DNA of 64,000 bases, taken from the NCBI RefSeq assembly GCF_003259845.1, contig NZ_QLMJ01000002.1, positions 723,192 to 787,191 of the forward strand, written 5' to 3'. The notes beneath the pieces are model-generated. The model saw nothing but the letters and a program-made list of their open reading frames with translations. It searched no databases and was not told the origin of the DNA. Numbering within the stretch: the first letter of the stretch is position 1; each line of letters begins with the position of its first letter. This DNA comes from Actinoplanes lutulentus (lineage in GTDB: Bacteria > Actinomycetota > Actinomycetes > Mycobacteriales > Micromonosporaceae). Shown here piece by piece: positions 50,136-60,595 of this stretch. The position numbers and the translations under genes were made by a program.

Positions 50136-51662
50136 TTAGCTGGCGGGGTGGCCGTGGGAGCCGCCGCTGGCTGCGCCCTCGCCGGTGGTGGCCGGGGCTG
50201 CCGGGGACGCCAGGGCGCCCTTCAGGCGACCCACGGTGTAGACCGCGTGGGCTGCCGCGTCGCCGAGTTCGCTCAGCGAGCGGTTGTTCAGGTTGGAGAT
50301 GTCGTCGCAGGCCGCGTGGTAGCACGGGTCGTAGGGCTCGCCCGCGACGCCGCCGTACTCCGCTGCCTGCTCGGCGGTCTTGACGCCTTCGGCGCCGCTG
50401 AAGAGGCCGCCGGCCGGGATGCCGACCGCGATGAACGGGCCGTAGTCGGAGCGGCCGTCGAACGCCGTCGGGTCGCTGGCGAGGCCCTGCGCGGTGAAGT
50501 AGTCGTTGAAGACCGCTTCGATCTGGCCGGAGCCGTCCGGGCCGGCGGTGCCGGTGTCCGAGCCGTCGCCGTCGTAGACGAACCGCACGTAGTTGGGTGA
50601 GCCGACCATGTCGAAGTTCAGGTTCGCGTAGATCTTGGCCTGGTCAGCGGCGCTGAGCGTGGTGACGTAGTGCTCGGAGCCGAGCAGGCCCGCCTCTTCC
50701 GCACCCCAGAACGCGAACCGCAGCTTCTGGTTCGTCTTCACCTTCAACTTCGCGGCCTGCTCGGCGATCTCCAGGATCGTCGCGGAACCGCTGCCGTTGT
50801 CGTTGATGCCCGGACCGGCGGTGACCGAGTCGAGGTGGGCGCCGACGACGAGAACCCTGTTCGGGTCGCCGCCCTTGCTGTCCGCGATGATGTTGCTGGT
50901 CGTCGCGTTCGGGTCGGTGAACGTGCTGGTCTGCGCGCGTACCGTCACGGTTCCGGCGGAAGCGGCGGCGGCGAGGGCGCTGCCGTCGGCGAAGCTGAGA
51001 CCCACCACCGGCAGGTCGAACGGCTCGCCGAGGGTGCCGGTGAGCAGGTCGTCACGGCCCGGCTGGCCCTCGTTGAAGATGATCACCGCGTCGTACCCGG
51101 CGGCCTTCGCGTTCTGCGCCTTCACGATGAAGTTGCAGCCACCACGCTGGACCAGGGCGATCTGGGTGACGGTCGCCGACGCCGGGGCGTAGTCGGCAGG
51201 CGCGCAACCGGCCAGCGACGACGGCGCCGGGGTGGGCGGCAGCACGTTGTTCAGCGCCGGGACCACCTGACCGGTGACGTCGCCGGTGCCGGAGAAGTCG
51301 AACGTGTGGGTCTCGTACGCCGGTCCGGCCGGGGACACCCGGGTGAGCTGGGCCGGAGCGAGCTCGTCGAAGAACGGGAAGATGAACTTCTGCTCGGTGA
51401 CCCGGTAGCCGGCCTTCTTGAGCGTCTTCTTCACGTAGGCGGCACTCGCCTCGAAGCCGGGCGTGCCCGAGGCGCGGTTGTCGTCATTGCGGTCGGCGAT
51501 CTTCTGGAACGCCTTCAGATGATCACGCACACCGGAGACGGTGACCGCCTCGCGCAGACGCTTGGAGCTCTCGGAATGGTGGTGCCCGCCACCGGCGGCC
51601 GCTGGTTGGGCGGCACCCGCGACGAGCAGTGTCGCGATGACGGGGATGGCCAGTTTTCGCAA
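50136..51662 (-). CDS. Secreted M28-family zinc aminopeptidase with PA domain
   Basis: 508 residues with a Sec signal (about 1-23), then a His-rich stretch GGGHHHS. A PA-type lid domain is inserted at about 125-245 (IALVQRGGCNFIVKAQNAKAAGYDAVIIFN). The di-zinc M28 core is complete: H276 in GAHLDSV, bridging D288 in INDNGSGS, catalytic pair E322-E323 in GAEEAGLLGS, D351 in NFDMVGSPN and H449 in CYHAACDD. Paired Cys near 447/452 may bond. It resembles Streptomyces griseus-type leucine aminopeptidases but with the added PA domain. It probably trims extracellular peptides. Confidence 0.95.
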   Translation of the reverse strand: MRKLAIPVIATLLVAGAAQPAAAGGGHHHSESSKRLREAVTVSGVRDHLKAFQKIADRNDDNRASGTPGFEASAAYVKKTLKKAGYRVTEQKFIFPFFDELAPAQLTRVSPAGPAYETHTFDFSGTGDVTGQVVPALNNVLPPTPAPSSLAGCAPADYAPASATVTQIALVQRGGCNFIVKAQNAKAAGYDAVIIFNEGQPGRDDLLTGTLGEPFDLPVVGLSFADGSALAAAASAGTVTVRAQTSTFTDPNATTSNIIADSKGGDPNRVLVVGAHLDSVTAGPGINDNGSGSATILEIAEQAAKLKVKTNQKLRFAFWGAEEAGLLGSEHYVTTLSAADQAKIYANLNFDMVGSPNYVRFVYDGDGSDTGTAGPDGSGQIEAVFNDYFTAQGLASDPTAFDGRSDYGPFIAVGIPAGGLFSGAEGVKTAEQAAEYGGVAGEPYDPCYHAACDDISNLNNRSLSELGDAAAHAVYTVGRLKGALASPAAPATTGEGAASGGSHGHPAS

Positions 51663-51870
51663 CGAAACTCTCCTCCGTGCGATGGTCGCGATCCACGCCG
51701 GAACCGGCGTGAGCCCGCGACATCGAGGGTTGTCAGCGTCGCTGAGATTAACCCGCTTGGATGCCTGCGGGAAGCGGGGCGGAGTCGCTTGTGCACCGGC
51801 GTGTCACTCTTGGTGGAGCGGGTACTCCCCAAAACCTAGCCGGAACGCACCGAACCAGGCGGAGGACGGC

Positions 51871-53316
51871 ATGTCGGAAGCACGGCCAGGCAGCGAGACC
51901 TTCGAGTACGCGGGCGCCACCGTCGAGATCGTCGACGCGGTCACCCTGCTCGCGGCGGCCCGGGTGAACCCGGTCGAGCTGCTGCGGCGCTCGACCTGGC
52001 CGTCGCCGGTGCAGAGAGTGGACATGACGGTGTCGGCCAACGGCGAGAACCACGTGTTCACCGCCCGGATCTCGGCCGGTGCCGAGCCGATGTCGACCGA
52101 GCGGATGCGCAAAATCGTGCTCGGCCAGGACCCGATCGGCCTGCTGCTCTCGAAACGGATCGCGGCCGGCGACCCGGTCGCCACCCGAATCGTCGATGGC
52201 GTCGGCACGGCGGCCGCGGCCGCGTACCGGAAATTGGGTCTTGATCGGCCCACCGGGCCGGCGGCCGAACGCGAACCGGGAGTGCTCGCCGACGCCGTGG
52301 TGGGTCTGCAGGCGACCGTGACGTACGAGGAGAGCGGGACCGTCGCGCGGCTCGAAGCGCGGATGCCGCGCGACGAGGCCGGCGCCGGCCACCTGCGCGC
52401 GTTCGTCACGCTGACGCTGCAGGCGGTGCTGGAGATCAGCGGACCGGACACGCTGACCGGCCGGCACTACGTGGTCAGCCGGGAGACCGTGTCGAAGACG
52501 CCGATGACCACCCAGGCGGTCACCCTCGACATGGTCGGTGGCCTGGCCGGCGTGGTGTCGGAACTACGCCAGGTGGCGGTCTCCTTCCGCCATCCGGAGG
52601 CGATGGCACGCTGGGGGGCACGCCGCCCTCAGGGCATTCTGATGTACGGGCCTCCGGGCACCGGCAAGACGATGCTGTCCCGGGCACTGGCGAACGAGAT
52701 CGGCGCCGACTTCCGGGAGATCCGCACCCCGGAGATCCTGGACAAGTGGCTGGGCGGCTCGGAACGCAACATCAAGCAGATCTTCCGGGATGCCCGGCGT
52801 TACCGGGTGCCGACACTGATGCTGTTCGACGAGTTCGACTCGATCGTCAGTTACGCGGGCGCCGGTGGTGACGCGGCCAGCCAGGCGCTGAACGCGGTCG
52901 CCGGCATCTTCAAGCAGGAGATGAACGACCTCATCGAGGCGAACCCGAACGTGCTGGTCGTGGCGACCACGAACTTCCCGCACCGGGTCGACGAGTCGCT
53001 GATCCGGTCCGGCCGGTTCGACATCAAGGTCAGCGTCCCGAAACCGGACGAGACGGCCCGCTCCGAGATCTTCCGCAAGATGGTCCGGGCGCTGATCGCG
53101 GTGCACGAGACGCCGGGGTTCCGGATGTTCGCCGAGGACCTGGACTTCGGGGCGCTCGGGGTGGCGGCGACCGGGATGACCGGCGCCGACATCAAGGAGG
53201 TGCTGCGGCGGGTCCAGCTGACCAAGGCGATGCAGGACGCCCGGGGCGGGGGAGCGGACCCGATCAGCCAGCAGGAGCTGCTGACGGCGGTGCGCGAGCT
53301 GCGCGGAACCCCGTGA
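51871..53316 (+). CDS. AAA+ ATPase with unrecognised N-terminal domain
   Basis: 481 residues from an ATG with a GGAGG site; upstream in-frame sequence is antisense to the peptidase start. One AAA+ module occupies about 225-470: Walker A GPPGTGKT (260-267), Walker B LMLFDEF (D320-E321), pore-like region around LDKWLGGSERNIKQ, sensor-1 ATTNFPHR, and Arg finger in SLIRSGRFD. The layout is like the FtsH/Cdc48 AAA subgroup, but no protease domain or membrane helix is present. Residues 1-220 match nothing I know and include repeated hydrophobic and Arg/Asp segments. It probably remodels a protein partner. Confidence 0.85.
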   Translation: MSEARPGSETFEYAGATVEIVDAVTLLAAARVNPVELLRRSTWPSPVQRVDMTVSANGENHVFTARISAGAEPMSTERMRKIVLGQDPIGLLLSKRIAAGDPVATRIVDGVGTAAAAAYRKLGLDRPTGPAAEREPGVLADAVVGLQATVTYEESGTVARLEARMPRDEAGAGHLRAFVTLTLQAVLEISGPDTLTGRHYVVSRETVSKTPMTTQAVTLDMVGGLAGVVSELRQVAVSFRHPEAMARWGARRPQGILMYGPPGTGKTMLSRALANEIGADFREIRTPEILDKWLGGSERNIKQIFRDARRYRVPTLMLFDEFDSIVSYAGAGGDAASQALNAVAGIFKQEMNDLIEANPNVLVVATTNFPHRVDESLIRSGRFDIKVSVPKPDETARSEIFRKMVRALIAVHETPGFRMFAEDLDFGALGVAATGMTGADIKEVLRRVQLTKAMQDARGGGADPISQQELLTAVRELRGTP

Positions 53317-53320
53317 CGGC

Positions 53321-54973
53321 TCAGGGCTCCCAGACCTGGACGTTGGCGAAGTGGACGAGCCCGGAGTCCGGGGTGCCGGTGGGCCGTGCCCGGAAGGTGT
53401 CGTCCCGCACGACACCGAGGGCGAGCCAGCCGTACTCGATGAAGTCTCCGGCAAGCCGCGTGTGAATCAGCGTCTCGCCGTCGAGGTCGGCTTCGATGTA
53501 CCGGTCGCGGGCCAGAACGGTGAGCCGGCCGCGGTACGGGTCGCCGTTCGCGTTGCCGAGCGACACCGATCTCGTGGTGATCGTGCTGTCCTCGCCGGGG
53601 AAAGGGCGCTCGGCCACCAGCGTCAGGCGGTCGGCACAGACGGCGATCCGGTAAGCGCCCTGGGGCCCGACCCGTAGCCAGACGGCCGCGCATTCTCCTT
53701 CGAAAGGCAGGGCGATGTCGACGGCGACGATCGGGTTGGCGAAGTGCATGTCCGGGCCAGGGCAACGATAGAGCGAGCCGGTGGTCCGGCTCGCGACCAG
53801 CCCGTTCCATGCGAAGGTGCAGCCGCCGCTCGGGCCGGAGGACGAAGCGGGCTGCCACAGGCCCGGCCCGCTCAGCGGGTCGGCGACCGTCAGCATGCTC
53901 AGAGCGCTCGTGGAGTCAGGCCGGGGCTGGTCCGCGAGGACGGCCGCGACGCCGGCGCCGGCGGCTATCGCGAGGACGGCCAGGACGGTGACGGCGGCCA
54001 TGGTGCGAAGACGGCGGCTCCGGCGCCGCCGGCGGGCGACCCAGGCCCACGCGGCCTCAGCGTCCTCGGCTCTCGCCGCCTCGGCCTCGGCGTTGTTGCG
54101 CATGGCGAGAGCGGCCCATTGGACCTGCGGCTGTTCCGCGAGGCTCGCGCCCACGGCCAGCAACAGGGTCAGCAGGTCGTGCGCGCTCGGCCGTTCCTCC
54201 GGATTTTTCGCGAGGGCGGTCAGGACCAGGTCCCGCATCGGGCCGTCGAGGCCGTCCAGGTCGGGAGGCTGGGTGAGGATGCGTGCGGCCGTCGCTACCG
54301 GTGAGTCCGCCGCGAACGGTGTCGTCCCGGTCGCCGCGTACGCCACCAGCACACCCCACGCGAACACGTCCATGGCCGGGCCGGCCGCCGCCCGTGCCTC
54401 GCCGGTCTCGAAGCGTTCCGGCGCCATGTACGCGATCGTCCCGACCATCTGATCCGGCCGGGTGTGCTCGGTCGGCGCCTCGGCCGCCCGCGCGATGCCG
54501 AAGTCGATCACTTTCGGGGTGCCGAGGGACAGCAGCACGTTCGCCGGTTTCAGGTCCCGGTGGATCACCCCGGCGCTGTGGATCGCGGCGAGCGCGGTGG
54601 CCACCCCGATCGCCACGCTGTGCAGGGCGCCGCCCCGCAGCGGGCCGTCCCGGCGAACCATCTCCTCCAGGCTGGCGCCCTCGACGTACTCGACGACCAG
54701 GTACGGCGTCGGATGCTCCGGGTCGGCGTCGAGGACCGCGGCGGTGCAGAACGGCGGCACCTGGCGGGCCCGGCGTACCTCGCTGCGGAACCGGGCCCGG
54801 AACGCCGGGTCGGCGGCGAGCTCGGGGCGGATCAGTTTGATCGCGACCCGGCGGTCGTCGGCGTCGTGCGCCAGGAACACCGCGCCCATGCCGCCTTCGC
54901 CGAGCCGGGCATGGAGGTGGTATCCGCCGAGGCGGCGCGGGTCGTCCGGCCGCAGGGGTGTGCTCACGGCCAC
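53321..54973 (-). CDS. Membrane Ser/Thr protein kinase (PknB-like) with extracytoplasmic domain
   Basis: 550 residues. The kinase domain is about 15-275: Gly loop LGEGGMGAVFLA, K46 in VAIKLI, catalytic loop VIHRDLKPANVLL (D140), DFG at 157-159 and APE-like YMAPERF. A basic stretch (ARRRRRSRRLR) precedes one membrane helix (about 324-346). The outer domain of about 200 residues has paired Cys and beta-rich repeats such as RGRLTVLARDRYIEADLDGETLIHTRLAGDF, resembling a lectin-like laminin-G fold. No PASTA repeats. It ends 4 nt from the AAA+ gene, tail to tail. Confidence 0.93.
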   Translation of the reverse strand: MAVSTPLRPDDPRRLGGYHLHARLGEGGMGAVFLAHDADDRRVAIKLIRPELAADPAFRARFRSEVRRARQVPPFCTAAVLDADPEHPTPYLVVEYVEGASLEEMVRRDGPLRGGALHSVAIGVATALAAIHSAGVIHRDLKPANVLLSLGTPKVIDFGIARAAEAPTEHTRPDQMVGTIAYMAPERFETGEARAAAGPAMDVFAWGVLVAYAATGTTPFAADSPVATAARILTQPPDLDGLDGPMRDLVLTALAKNPEERPSAHDLLTLLLAVGASLAEQPQVQWAALAMRNNAEAEAARAEDAEAAWAWVARRRRRSRRLRTMAAVTVLAVLAIAAGAGVAAVLADQPRPDSTSALSMLTVADPLSGPGLWQPASSSGPSGGCTFAWNGLVASRTTGSLYRCPGPDMHFANPIVAVDIALPFEGECAAVWLRVGPQGAYRIAVCADRLTLVAERPFPGEDSTITTRSVSLGNANGDPYRGRLTVLARDRYIEADLDGETLIHTRLAGDFIEYGWLALGVVRDDTFRARPTGTPDSGLVHFANVQVWEP

Positions 54974-55013
54974 GGACGCTACAAAGGCTCGCCCAGCGGC
55001 AAACCGCTATATG

Positions 55014-57350
55014 TCAGAACTTACTGGTGGATGCCTCATTACGCGCGAACTCCGGGACCCGGGCCGGATGACCGAAGTGGTACCCCTGCGCCCGGCGGTA
55101 CCCGATCCGGTACAGCTCCTCGGCCTGCTCCGCGGTCTCCACGCCCTCGGCCACCGCGACCAGGCCGAGTCCGTTGGCGACCTGGATCAGCGACGTGGCG
55201 ATCACCGCGTGCCTGCCGGCCAGGGTCACGTTCTCCACGAACGACTTGTCGACCTTGAGTACGCGTACCGGAAGGGTTTGCAAAAGTCCGAGCGACGAGT
55301 GGCCGGTGCCGAAGTCGTCCAAGGCGATCTCCACGCCGAACTCGGTGAGCTCGTGCACGGCCCGGACCGCCGCGCCGCCGCCGAAGACCGCGGTCTCGGT
55401 GACCTCGACGATCAGGTCGCCCGGCACCATCCGGGTCTCGGCCAGCACCGCCGCGACCATGCCGGCGAACCCGGGCTCGGCCAGCTGGCGTGCGGAGACG
55501 TTGACACCCATCCGGCGGGGTGCGATGCCGCTGCGACGCCACGCGACGTGCTGGGCGCAGGCGGTCCGCAGGATCCATTCGCCCAGCTCGACGATGAGGC
55601 CGGTGCGCTCGGCCACCGGGATGAAGTCGCACGGGCTGATCAGGCCGCGGTCCGGGTGCTGCCAGCGGATCAGGCTCTCGACGGCCTCGACCCGGCCGTG
55701 CGGCAGTTCCACGATCGGCTGGTAGACCATGAACAGCTCGCCGGAGTCCATGGCGGCGCGCAGCTCGGCGCCGAGGCGGGCCTCCTCGCCGGCCTGGTCG
55801 TCCAGGACGGCGGCGTACCGGCGGTGCCGCCCGCCGTCGGCCTTCGCCGCGTACATCGCCACGTCGGCGCGGCGGAGGACCTCCACCGCGGCATGGCCGA
55901 CCGAAGGGAGGTCATGATCGCGTGGGTTTCGTCCGGGTTTCCCGGAGAGGCGGAACAGGCCGGTGTCGTCGGCGATGCCGACGCTCGCGCCGACCAGCAG
56001 GTCCTGGCCGCCGGCCCGCACCGGCCGGTGAATCGCGGCCCGCAGGTGCCCGGCCAGGTCCTCGGCGGCCTCCGCGGTGATGCCGGGCAGCAGCACGGCG
56101 AACTCGTCGCCGCCCATCCGGGCCGCGAGGGCGCCGGCCGGCAGCTCGGCACTGAGCCGCTGCGCGACCACGACGAGCAGCTCGTCGCCGACGGCGTGGC
56201 CGAACCGGTCGTTGACCGCCTTGAAACCGTTGAGGTCGAGCAGCAGCACGTGCGGTGAGCCCTCGGCGAGCGCGGCGGTGAGCCGGCGTTCGAAGCGGCG
56301 CCGGTTGGAGAGCCCGGTCAGCTCGTCGTGCATGGCCAGGTCCTCGAGCTGGCCGGCCTGCGCCTGCACCTGCTTCACGAAACCCCAGGTCCGGGCCAGG
56401 ACCAGCAGGAACAGGGTGACCGCCCCGGCGCCGATGCCGGCCCAGGCGATGTTCGCCGGGTCCTGGACGCCCTGCATGACGAGCAGGCCGGGCGCGAGCA
56501 GCGAGCAGGTGGCGAGGATCGCGAGCCGGCGCCCGCCGACCCGGTTCGCCTCGACGCCGCTGCGCGGTCTCTGGCGCATGCTGGGATGCAGCGCGGCGGC
56601 CGCCCAGCAGATGTACGCCATCAGGAACCCCGAGTCGACGAACCCCCCGGTGTACTCCGCCGAGCTGGACATCGTCGTGTAGATGAGATCGCAGGTCAGC
56701 ATGAGCATCGCGCCGACCGCGAGCAGCCGCAGGCTCGGTGTGCGGTTCTCGGCGCGGGTCAGCATCCGGGCGGTCGCGGCGGTCAGCAGCACGTCGGAGA
56801 GCGGGTACCCGATGGTGACGAGCCGCTCCAGCACCGGCGAACCGGCGTCCTCGAGCGTCGGCCCGACCACGAACACCCAGTAGATGAGCCCGATCCCGGT
56901 GGAGATCACCGCGGCGTCGATCAGGCCGCCACGGTCCCGGTCGCCGCTGCCGCGGCCCAGCCGCGACAGACCCGCGAAGAGCATCGGGTACGCGCAGAGA
57001 TAGAGCGCGTCCGCCCAATAAGGGTACGGATATTCGCCCAGCCGCAACTCGGTGACGTCATACGTGACGTCCCCGGAGACGAAGATCGCCACACCGCTGC
57101 CGAAGAGCAGCCAGGCGCCCCGGTGCTCCGGGCGGTTCCGCAGGATGCCGAAGAAGAGCATCAGCACCGACGAGACGCCGACGGTGTTGACGTAGATCTT
57201 CGCCGGCACGCTGTCGTCGGGCACGAGCGGGAAGCACAGGGCAGCGATCGTCGCCACCACCAGCCAGCCCGACCAGAGCTGAACCCGAACGTTCCGCACG
57301 ATTGGAGATCGTCCCAGGCCGCCGGTGTCTGAGGACGACCCGGGTTGCAT
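55014..57350 (-). CDS. Membrane GGDEF-EAL cyclic-di-GMP turnover protein
   Basis: 778 residues. About eight to nine membrane helices fill residues 20-310, followed by a short coiled linker. The diguanylate cyclase domain has an intact GGDEF at 413-417 in [13 protein letters not shown]; the inhibitory RxxD upstream is not obvious. The phosphodiesterase domain follows (about 540-770) with ESLIRW (EAL-type), [33 protein letters not shown] and AQGYHFGHP, so both activities may be present. A 20-residue insert follows the GGDEF core ([19 protein letters not shown]). The start shares CATG with the divergent chemoreceptor gene. Confidence 0.93.
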   Translation of the reverse strand: MQPGSSSDTGGLGRSPIVRNVRVQLWSGWLVVATIAALCFPLVPDDSVPAKIYVNTVGVSSVLMLFFGILRNRPEHRGAWLLFGSGVAIFVSGDVTYDVTELRLGEYPYPYWADALYLCAYPMLFAGLSRLGRGSGDRDRGGLIDAAVISTGIGLIYWVFVVGPTLEDAGSPVLERLVTIGYPLSDVLLTAATARMLTRAENRTPSLRLLAVGAMLMLTCDLIYTTMSSSAEYTGGFVDSGFLMAYICWAAAALHPSMRQRPRSGVEANRVGGRRLAILATCSLLAPGLLVMQGVQDPANIAWAGIGAGAVTLFLLVLARTWGFVKQVQAQAGQLEDLAMHDELTGLSNRRRFERRLTAALAEGSPHVLLLDLNGFKAVNDRFGHAVGDELLVVVAQRLSAELPAGALAARMGGDEFAVLLPGITAEAAEDLAGHLRAAIHRPVRAGGQDLLVGASVGIADDTGLFRLSGKPGRNPRDHDLPSVGHAAVEVLRRADVAMYAAKADGGRHRRYAAVLDDQAGEEARLGAELRAAMDSGELFMVYQPIVELPHGRVEAVESLIRWQHPDRGLISPCDFIPVAERTGLIVELGEWILRTACAQHVAWRRSGIAPRRMGVNVSARQLAEPGFAGMVAAVLAETRMVPGDLIVEVTETAVFGGGAAVRAVHELTEFGVEIALDDFGTGHSSLGLLQTLPVRVLKVDKSFVENVTLAGRHAVIATSLIQVANGLGLVAVAEGVETAEQAEELYRIGYRRAQGYHFGHPARVPEFARNEASTSKF

Positions 57351-59151
57351 GGTGGGTGCTCAGCAAAGTCCGGCCGGTGCCGAACAGGAGGCTGTGGGGT
57401 GGTTCCGTCCGCTTGCGGCGTTTCGGCGCGGAGAGCTGCCACCCACGTTGATGCTGGTCGCGCTGATGCTCGTGGTGCTCGCCGCGCCGGTTTACCTGAT
57501 CACCCTGCGCGCCTTCGACCAGCTGGAACGCAACGAGCTGGGCCGCGAGGCGGAGGAGCTGCGGGTGGCGATCGCCGCGCACGCCCAGCGGCTGCGCGAC
57601 TTCGGCGTCACGAACTCGATCTGGACGAGCCTGTACCAGGACATCGCGGCCGGTGACGACGAGCAGTTCGCCGTCGACCTGCCCCCGTCGGTGCTGGGCG
57701 ACCAGTACGGCATCACCGCAGCGGTCGGCGTCGACGCCACCGGCACGATCCGGGTCGGCGGCACCATGCGGGACGGGAAGTACGCGCCGATGCCGTCCGG
57801 GTTCGCCGACCCGGCCACCATGCTCGAATACATCCGGCCCGCGGCCGAACCGGGCGACGGCTTCTGCGGCCTGACCAGCGTGACCGGCGAACCGGCCGAG
57901 TTCTGCAGCTTCGCGGCGTACCAGGACCAGGGCGCCGGCGACCCGAAGGGCGCCCTGCTGATCGTGCGGGCGCTGGACGCCGCGGCGGTGGCGTCGCTGG
58001 CGGGGCAGACCGACGACTCGATCACCCTGCGGTCCGCGCCGCGCGAGGGCGCGCAGGCGCTGCGCGAGCTGGCCAGTCCGTTCGGCACGATCGGGGTGAC
58101 CACCACGACGGTCGGCGACAAAATCGCGGTGGCCTGCACGATCGTCGGGGTGGACGGCGTCGCGGTGACCCTGGAGTCGTTCAACGACCGGCCGATCCAC
58201 GTACTGGCCCAGTCGACGCTGCTGCGGCTCGGCATCGTGGTGCTGATGACCGTCGCGCTGGCCGGGGCGATGATCGCGATGGCCCAGCGCCGGGCCGTCC
58301 GGGTCCAGGTGCGGCCGCTGCGGAAGACCACCGAGAAGATCCGGAAGTCCGGTGACCTGACGCTGCGGGTGCCGCCCGCGAACAGCCCGGATATCGACGC
58401 GCTGGGCGGCGCCATCAACGACATGCTCACCGCGATCGAATGGGACACCACCGAGATCGAGAAGATGAGGGTACGCGAGACCGCCGAACACGAGGACCGC
58501 CTGCACGAGCAGGAGGAGCACCGCCGGGAGACGGCCGAACGGGTCCGCGCCGAGTCCGAGCAGATCATCAGCGGGGTGTCCGGCCGGCTCGGCGACGCGG
58601 TGCGCGGTGTCGACGCGGTACGCGCCTCGGTGGCCGACATCAACGCGGGTTCGGCTGCCGCGCACGCCGCCACCGAGCGGATGGCCGGCAACGCGGCGCA
58701 GGCCGACCGGGCCGTCGAGGCGCTCACCGTGACCCTGCCGGCGACCCGTGACCTGGCGGCGCTGATCGGCTCGATCGCCGGGCAGACCCGGATGCTCGCG
58801 CTGAACGCCACCATCGAGGCGGCCCGCGCCGGACCGGCCGGTCTCGGCTTCGCGGTCGTCGCCGACGAGGTCCGCAAGCTGGCCGACGACACCGCCGAAT
58901 CCGCCGAGCGGATCACCGCGACGCTCGGCATGCTGACCAGCACCGCCACCGACGTCTCCGGCGCGGTCGCCACGATGACCGAGGCGATCGGACGCGTCCA
59001 GGAGGCGATCGGCCAGGTCAGCTCGGTCGCCGACGACCAGCAGCGGACCATCAGCGCGCTGGTCGACCAGGTGCGTGACGCGCTCGGCGGCATCGGTGAG
59101 CTCGCGGCCGGACCGGCCCCACAGGTGCTTCGCAGCGGCGATGTGGGGTAA
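57349..59151 (+). CDS. Methyl-accepting chemotaxis protein with CHASE4-type sensor
   Basis: 600 residues from an ATG at 57349; a GTG at 57325 would add 8. TM1 (about 35-55) is followed by an extracytoplasmic domain with [20 protein letters not shown] and [25 protein letters not shown], typical of CHASE4. TM2 (about 295-315) is followed by HAMP and a charged coiled coil (about 375-420). The signalling tip is [37 protein letters not shown]. The start codon overlaps, base for base, that of the divergent GGDEF-EAL gene, so both starts lie within CATG. Confidence 0.92.
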   Translation: MVGAQQSPAGAEQEAVGWFRPLAAFRRGELPPTLMLVALMLVVLAAPVYLITLRAFDQLERNELGREAEELRVAIAAHAQRLRDFGVTNSIWTSLYQDIAAGDDEQFAVDLPPSVLGDQYGITAAVGVDATGTIRVGGTMRDGKYAPMPSGFADPATMLEYIRPAAEPGDGFCGLTSVTGEPAEFCSFAAYQDQGAGDPKGALLIVRALDAAAVASLAGQTDDSITLRSAPREGAQALRELASPFGTIGVTTTTVGDKIAVACTIVGVDGVAVTLESFNDRPIHVLAQSTLLRLGIVVLMTVALAGAMIAMAQRRAVRVQVRPLRKTTEKIRKSGDLTLRVPPANSPDIDALGGAINDMLTAIEWDTTEIEKMRVRETAEHEDRLHEQEEHRRETAERVRAESEQIISGVSGRLGDAVRGVDAVRASVADINAGSAAAHAATERMAGNAAQADRAVEALTVTLPATRDLAALIGSIAGQTRMLALNATIEAARAGPAGLGFAVVADEVRKLADDTAESAERITATLGMLTSTATDVSGAVATMTEAIGRVQEAIGQVSSVADDQQRTISALVDQVRDALGGIGELAAGPAPQVLRSGDVG

Positions 59152-59160
59152 TGAGCGCCT

Positions 59161-59832
59161 ATGCCGACCACCCACTCCGACATCGACATCGCGGCCCGTA
59201 ACCGGGTGGCCTTCCCGCTGCTCGTCCCGTTCGTGCTGATCGCGGCGCTGGTCGCGGTGCGCTGGGCGCCGCTGCACACCCTCGACGATACGGTTTCCGA
59301 CCGCATGCACGCGGCGGCGCTCGCGGGTGCCGGCTGGGTGGACGTGTCGACGTGGCTGACCCACATCCTCAGTCCGACCAGCTGGCGGCTCGCCGTACTG
59401 GTTCTGGTGATCTGGCTCTTCCGCCGCGGCGCGCGGTCGGTAGCGCTCTGGGCAGCCGGCACGATGATCGTCGGCGGTGTGCTCGGCGCCGTCCTCAAGC
59501 TGGTGTTCAGCCGGGCCCGCCCGGAGTTCCTGGAGCCGATCGCGAAGGCGTCCGGATACGCGTTCCCCTCCGGGCACGCTCTCAACAGCGCCCTCGGCGC
59601 CGCGATTCTGTTGCTGGTCCTGCTGCCGATCCTGCGCGGCCGGCCCGGTGCCCGCGCCGCCCTGTGGACCGCGATGATCGTGCTTCCGCTGGTCACCGCC
59701 CTGACCCGGGTGGTTGTCGGCGTGCACTGGCTCAGCGACGTGACGGCCGGCCTCTTCCTCGGTGCCGCGATCGCTGTCGCTTCGGCTGCCGTCTATTCCC
59801 GGAGAGGTGTTCCGGAGCCCGTCACCGGGTAA
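59161..59832 (+). CDS. PAP2-family membrane phosphatase
   Basis: 223 residues with about five to six membrane helices. The three PAP2 motifs are complete: KLVFSRARP, YAFPSGHALNSA and TRVVVGVHWLSDVTAG. Likely substrates are undecaprenyl pyrophosphate or phosphatidic acid. It starts 9 nt after the chemoreceptor gene and may be read through from it. Confidence 0.92.
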   Translation: MPTTHSDIDIAARNRVAFPLLVPFVLIAALVAVRWAPLHTLDDTVSDRMHAAALAGAGWVDVSTWLTHILSPTSWRLAVLVLVIWLFRRGARSVALWAAGTMIVGGVLGAVLKLVFSRARPEFLEPIAKASGYAFPSGHALNSALGAAILLLVLLPILRGRPGARAALWTAMIVLPLVTALTRVVVGVHWLSDVTAGLFLGAAIAVASAAVYSRRGVPEPVTG

Positions 59833-59842
59833 TGCGGCGGTC

Positions 59843-60595
59843 GTGGTCGCACTAGCTAAGCAAGCTCTCATCCGGATCGTGCTGCCGATCGGCATCCTGT
59901 TGCTGTTCCTGATCGGGCTCGGGCTGCTGCTCACCCATCAGGCGGCGCACTGGTGGCCGCTGACGATCGAGGACGGGGTGAACCGGGAGTTCGCCGGGGA
60001 CCGCGTCGAGCCACTCACCCAGATCTCCGGCTGGGTCAGCGCGGTCGCCAACACCGGCTGGATCATCGCGGTCACCGCGGTCGTCGCGGTGATCCTGCGG
60101 CTGGTGCTGCACCGCTGGCGGGAGTCGGTCTTCCTTTGCCTCGCGGTCACCGCGCAGGCCCTGGTCTTCTTCTTCACCACGAAGGCGATCGACCGGCCGC
60201 GCCCGGACGTGGAGCGTCTCGACGCCTCGCCGCCGACCTCCAGCTTCCCCTCCGGGCACACGTCGGCCTCGGTCGCGCTCTACCTGGGTCTGGCGTTGCT
60301 GCTGGCCGGGCTGGTCCGGCACACCTGGCTCAAGGCGCTCTGCTGGGCGCTGGTCCTGGTACCGGTCGCGGTGGCGTTCTCCCGGATGTTCCGGGGCATG
60401 CACCACCCGAGCGACGTCGTCGCGGCGTTCATCAACGGCATCACCTGCGTGATCGTGATGTCCCGGGCGATATTGGATCGCGCGGTCTCCTGGCGACTGC
60501 CTAGGGTGAAGGGATGGCCACGCTCGATTTCCCTTCCCCGCCCGCGCCGAACGGATACAGCCACGTCGTCGCCGTCACGCCGGGCAGCCGTCTGA
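59843..60595 (+). CDS. PAP2-family membrane phosphatase (second)
   Basis: 250 residues from a GTG at 59843. An ATG at 59762 in the same frame would overlap the previous gene by 70 nt, so the start is uncertain. PAP2 motifs: TKAIDRPRP, SSFPSGHTSAS and SRMFRGMHHPSDVVAA. Five to six helices. It is only distantly similar to the PAP2 gene just upstream, so a recent duplication is unlikely. The last 27 or so residues are Arg/Ser/Pro-rich and overlap the RidA remnant in another frame. Confidence 0.88.
   Translation: MVALAKQALIRIVLPIGILLLFLIGLGLLLTHQAAHWWPLTIEDGVNREFAGDRVEPLTQISGWVSAVANTGWIIAVTAVVAVILRLVLHRWRESVFLCLAVTAQALVFFFTTKAIDRPRPDVERLDASPPTSSFPSGHTSASVALYLGLALLLAGLVRHTWLKALCWALVLVPVAVAFSRMFRGMHHPSDVVAAFINGITCVIVMSRAILDRAVSWRLPRVKGWPRSISLPRPRRTDTATSSPSRRAAV

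Noticed and set aside
57058..59934. 958-codon minus-strand ORF
   Set aside because: It is opposite a chemoreceptor gene with perfect signalling motifs and has Arg/Gly/His-rich shadow composition.
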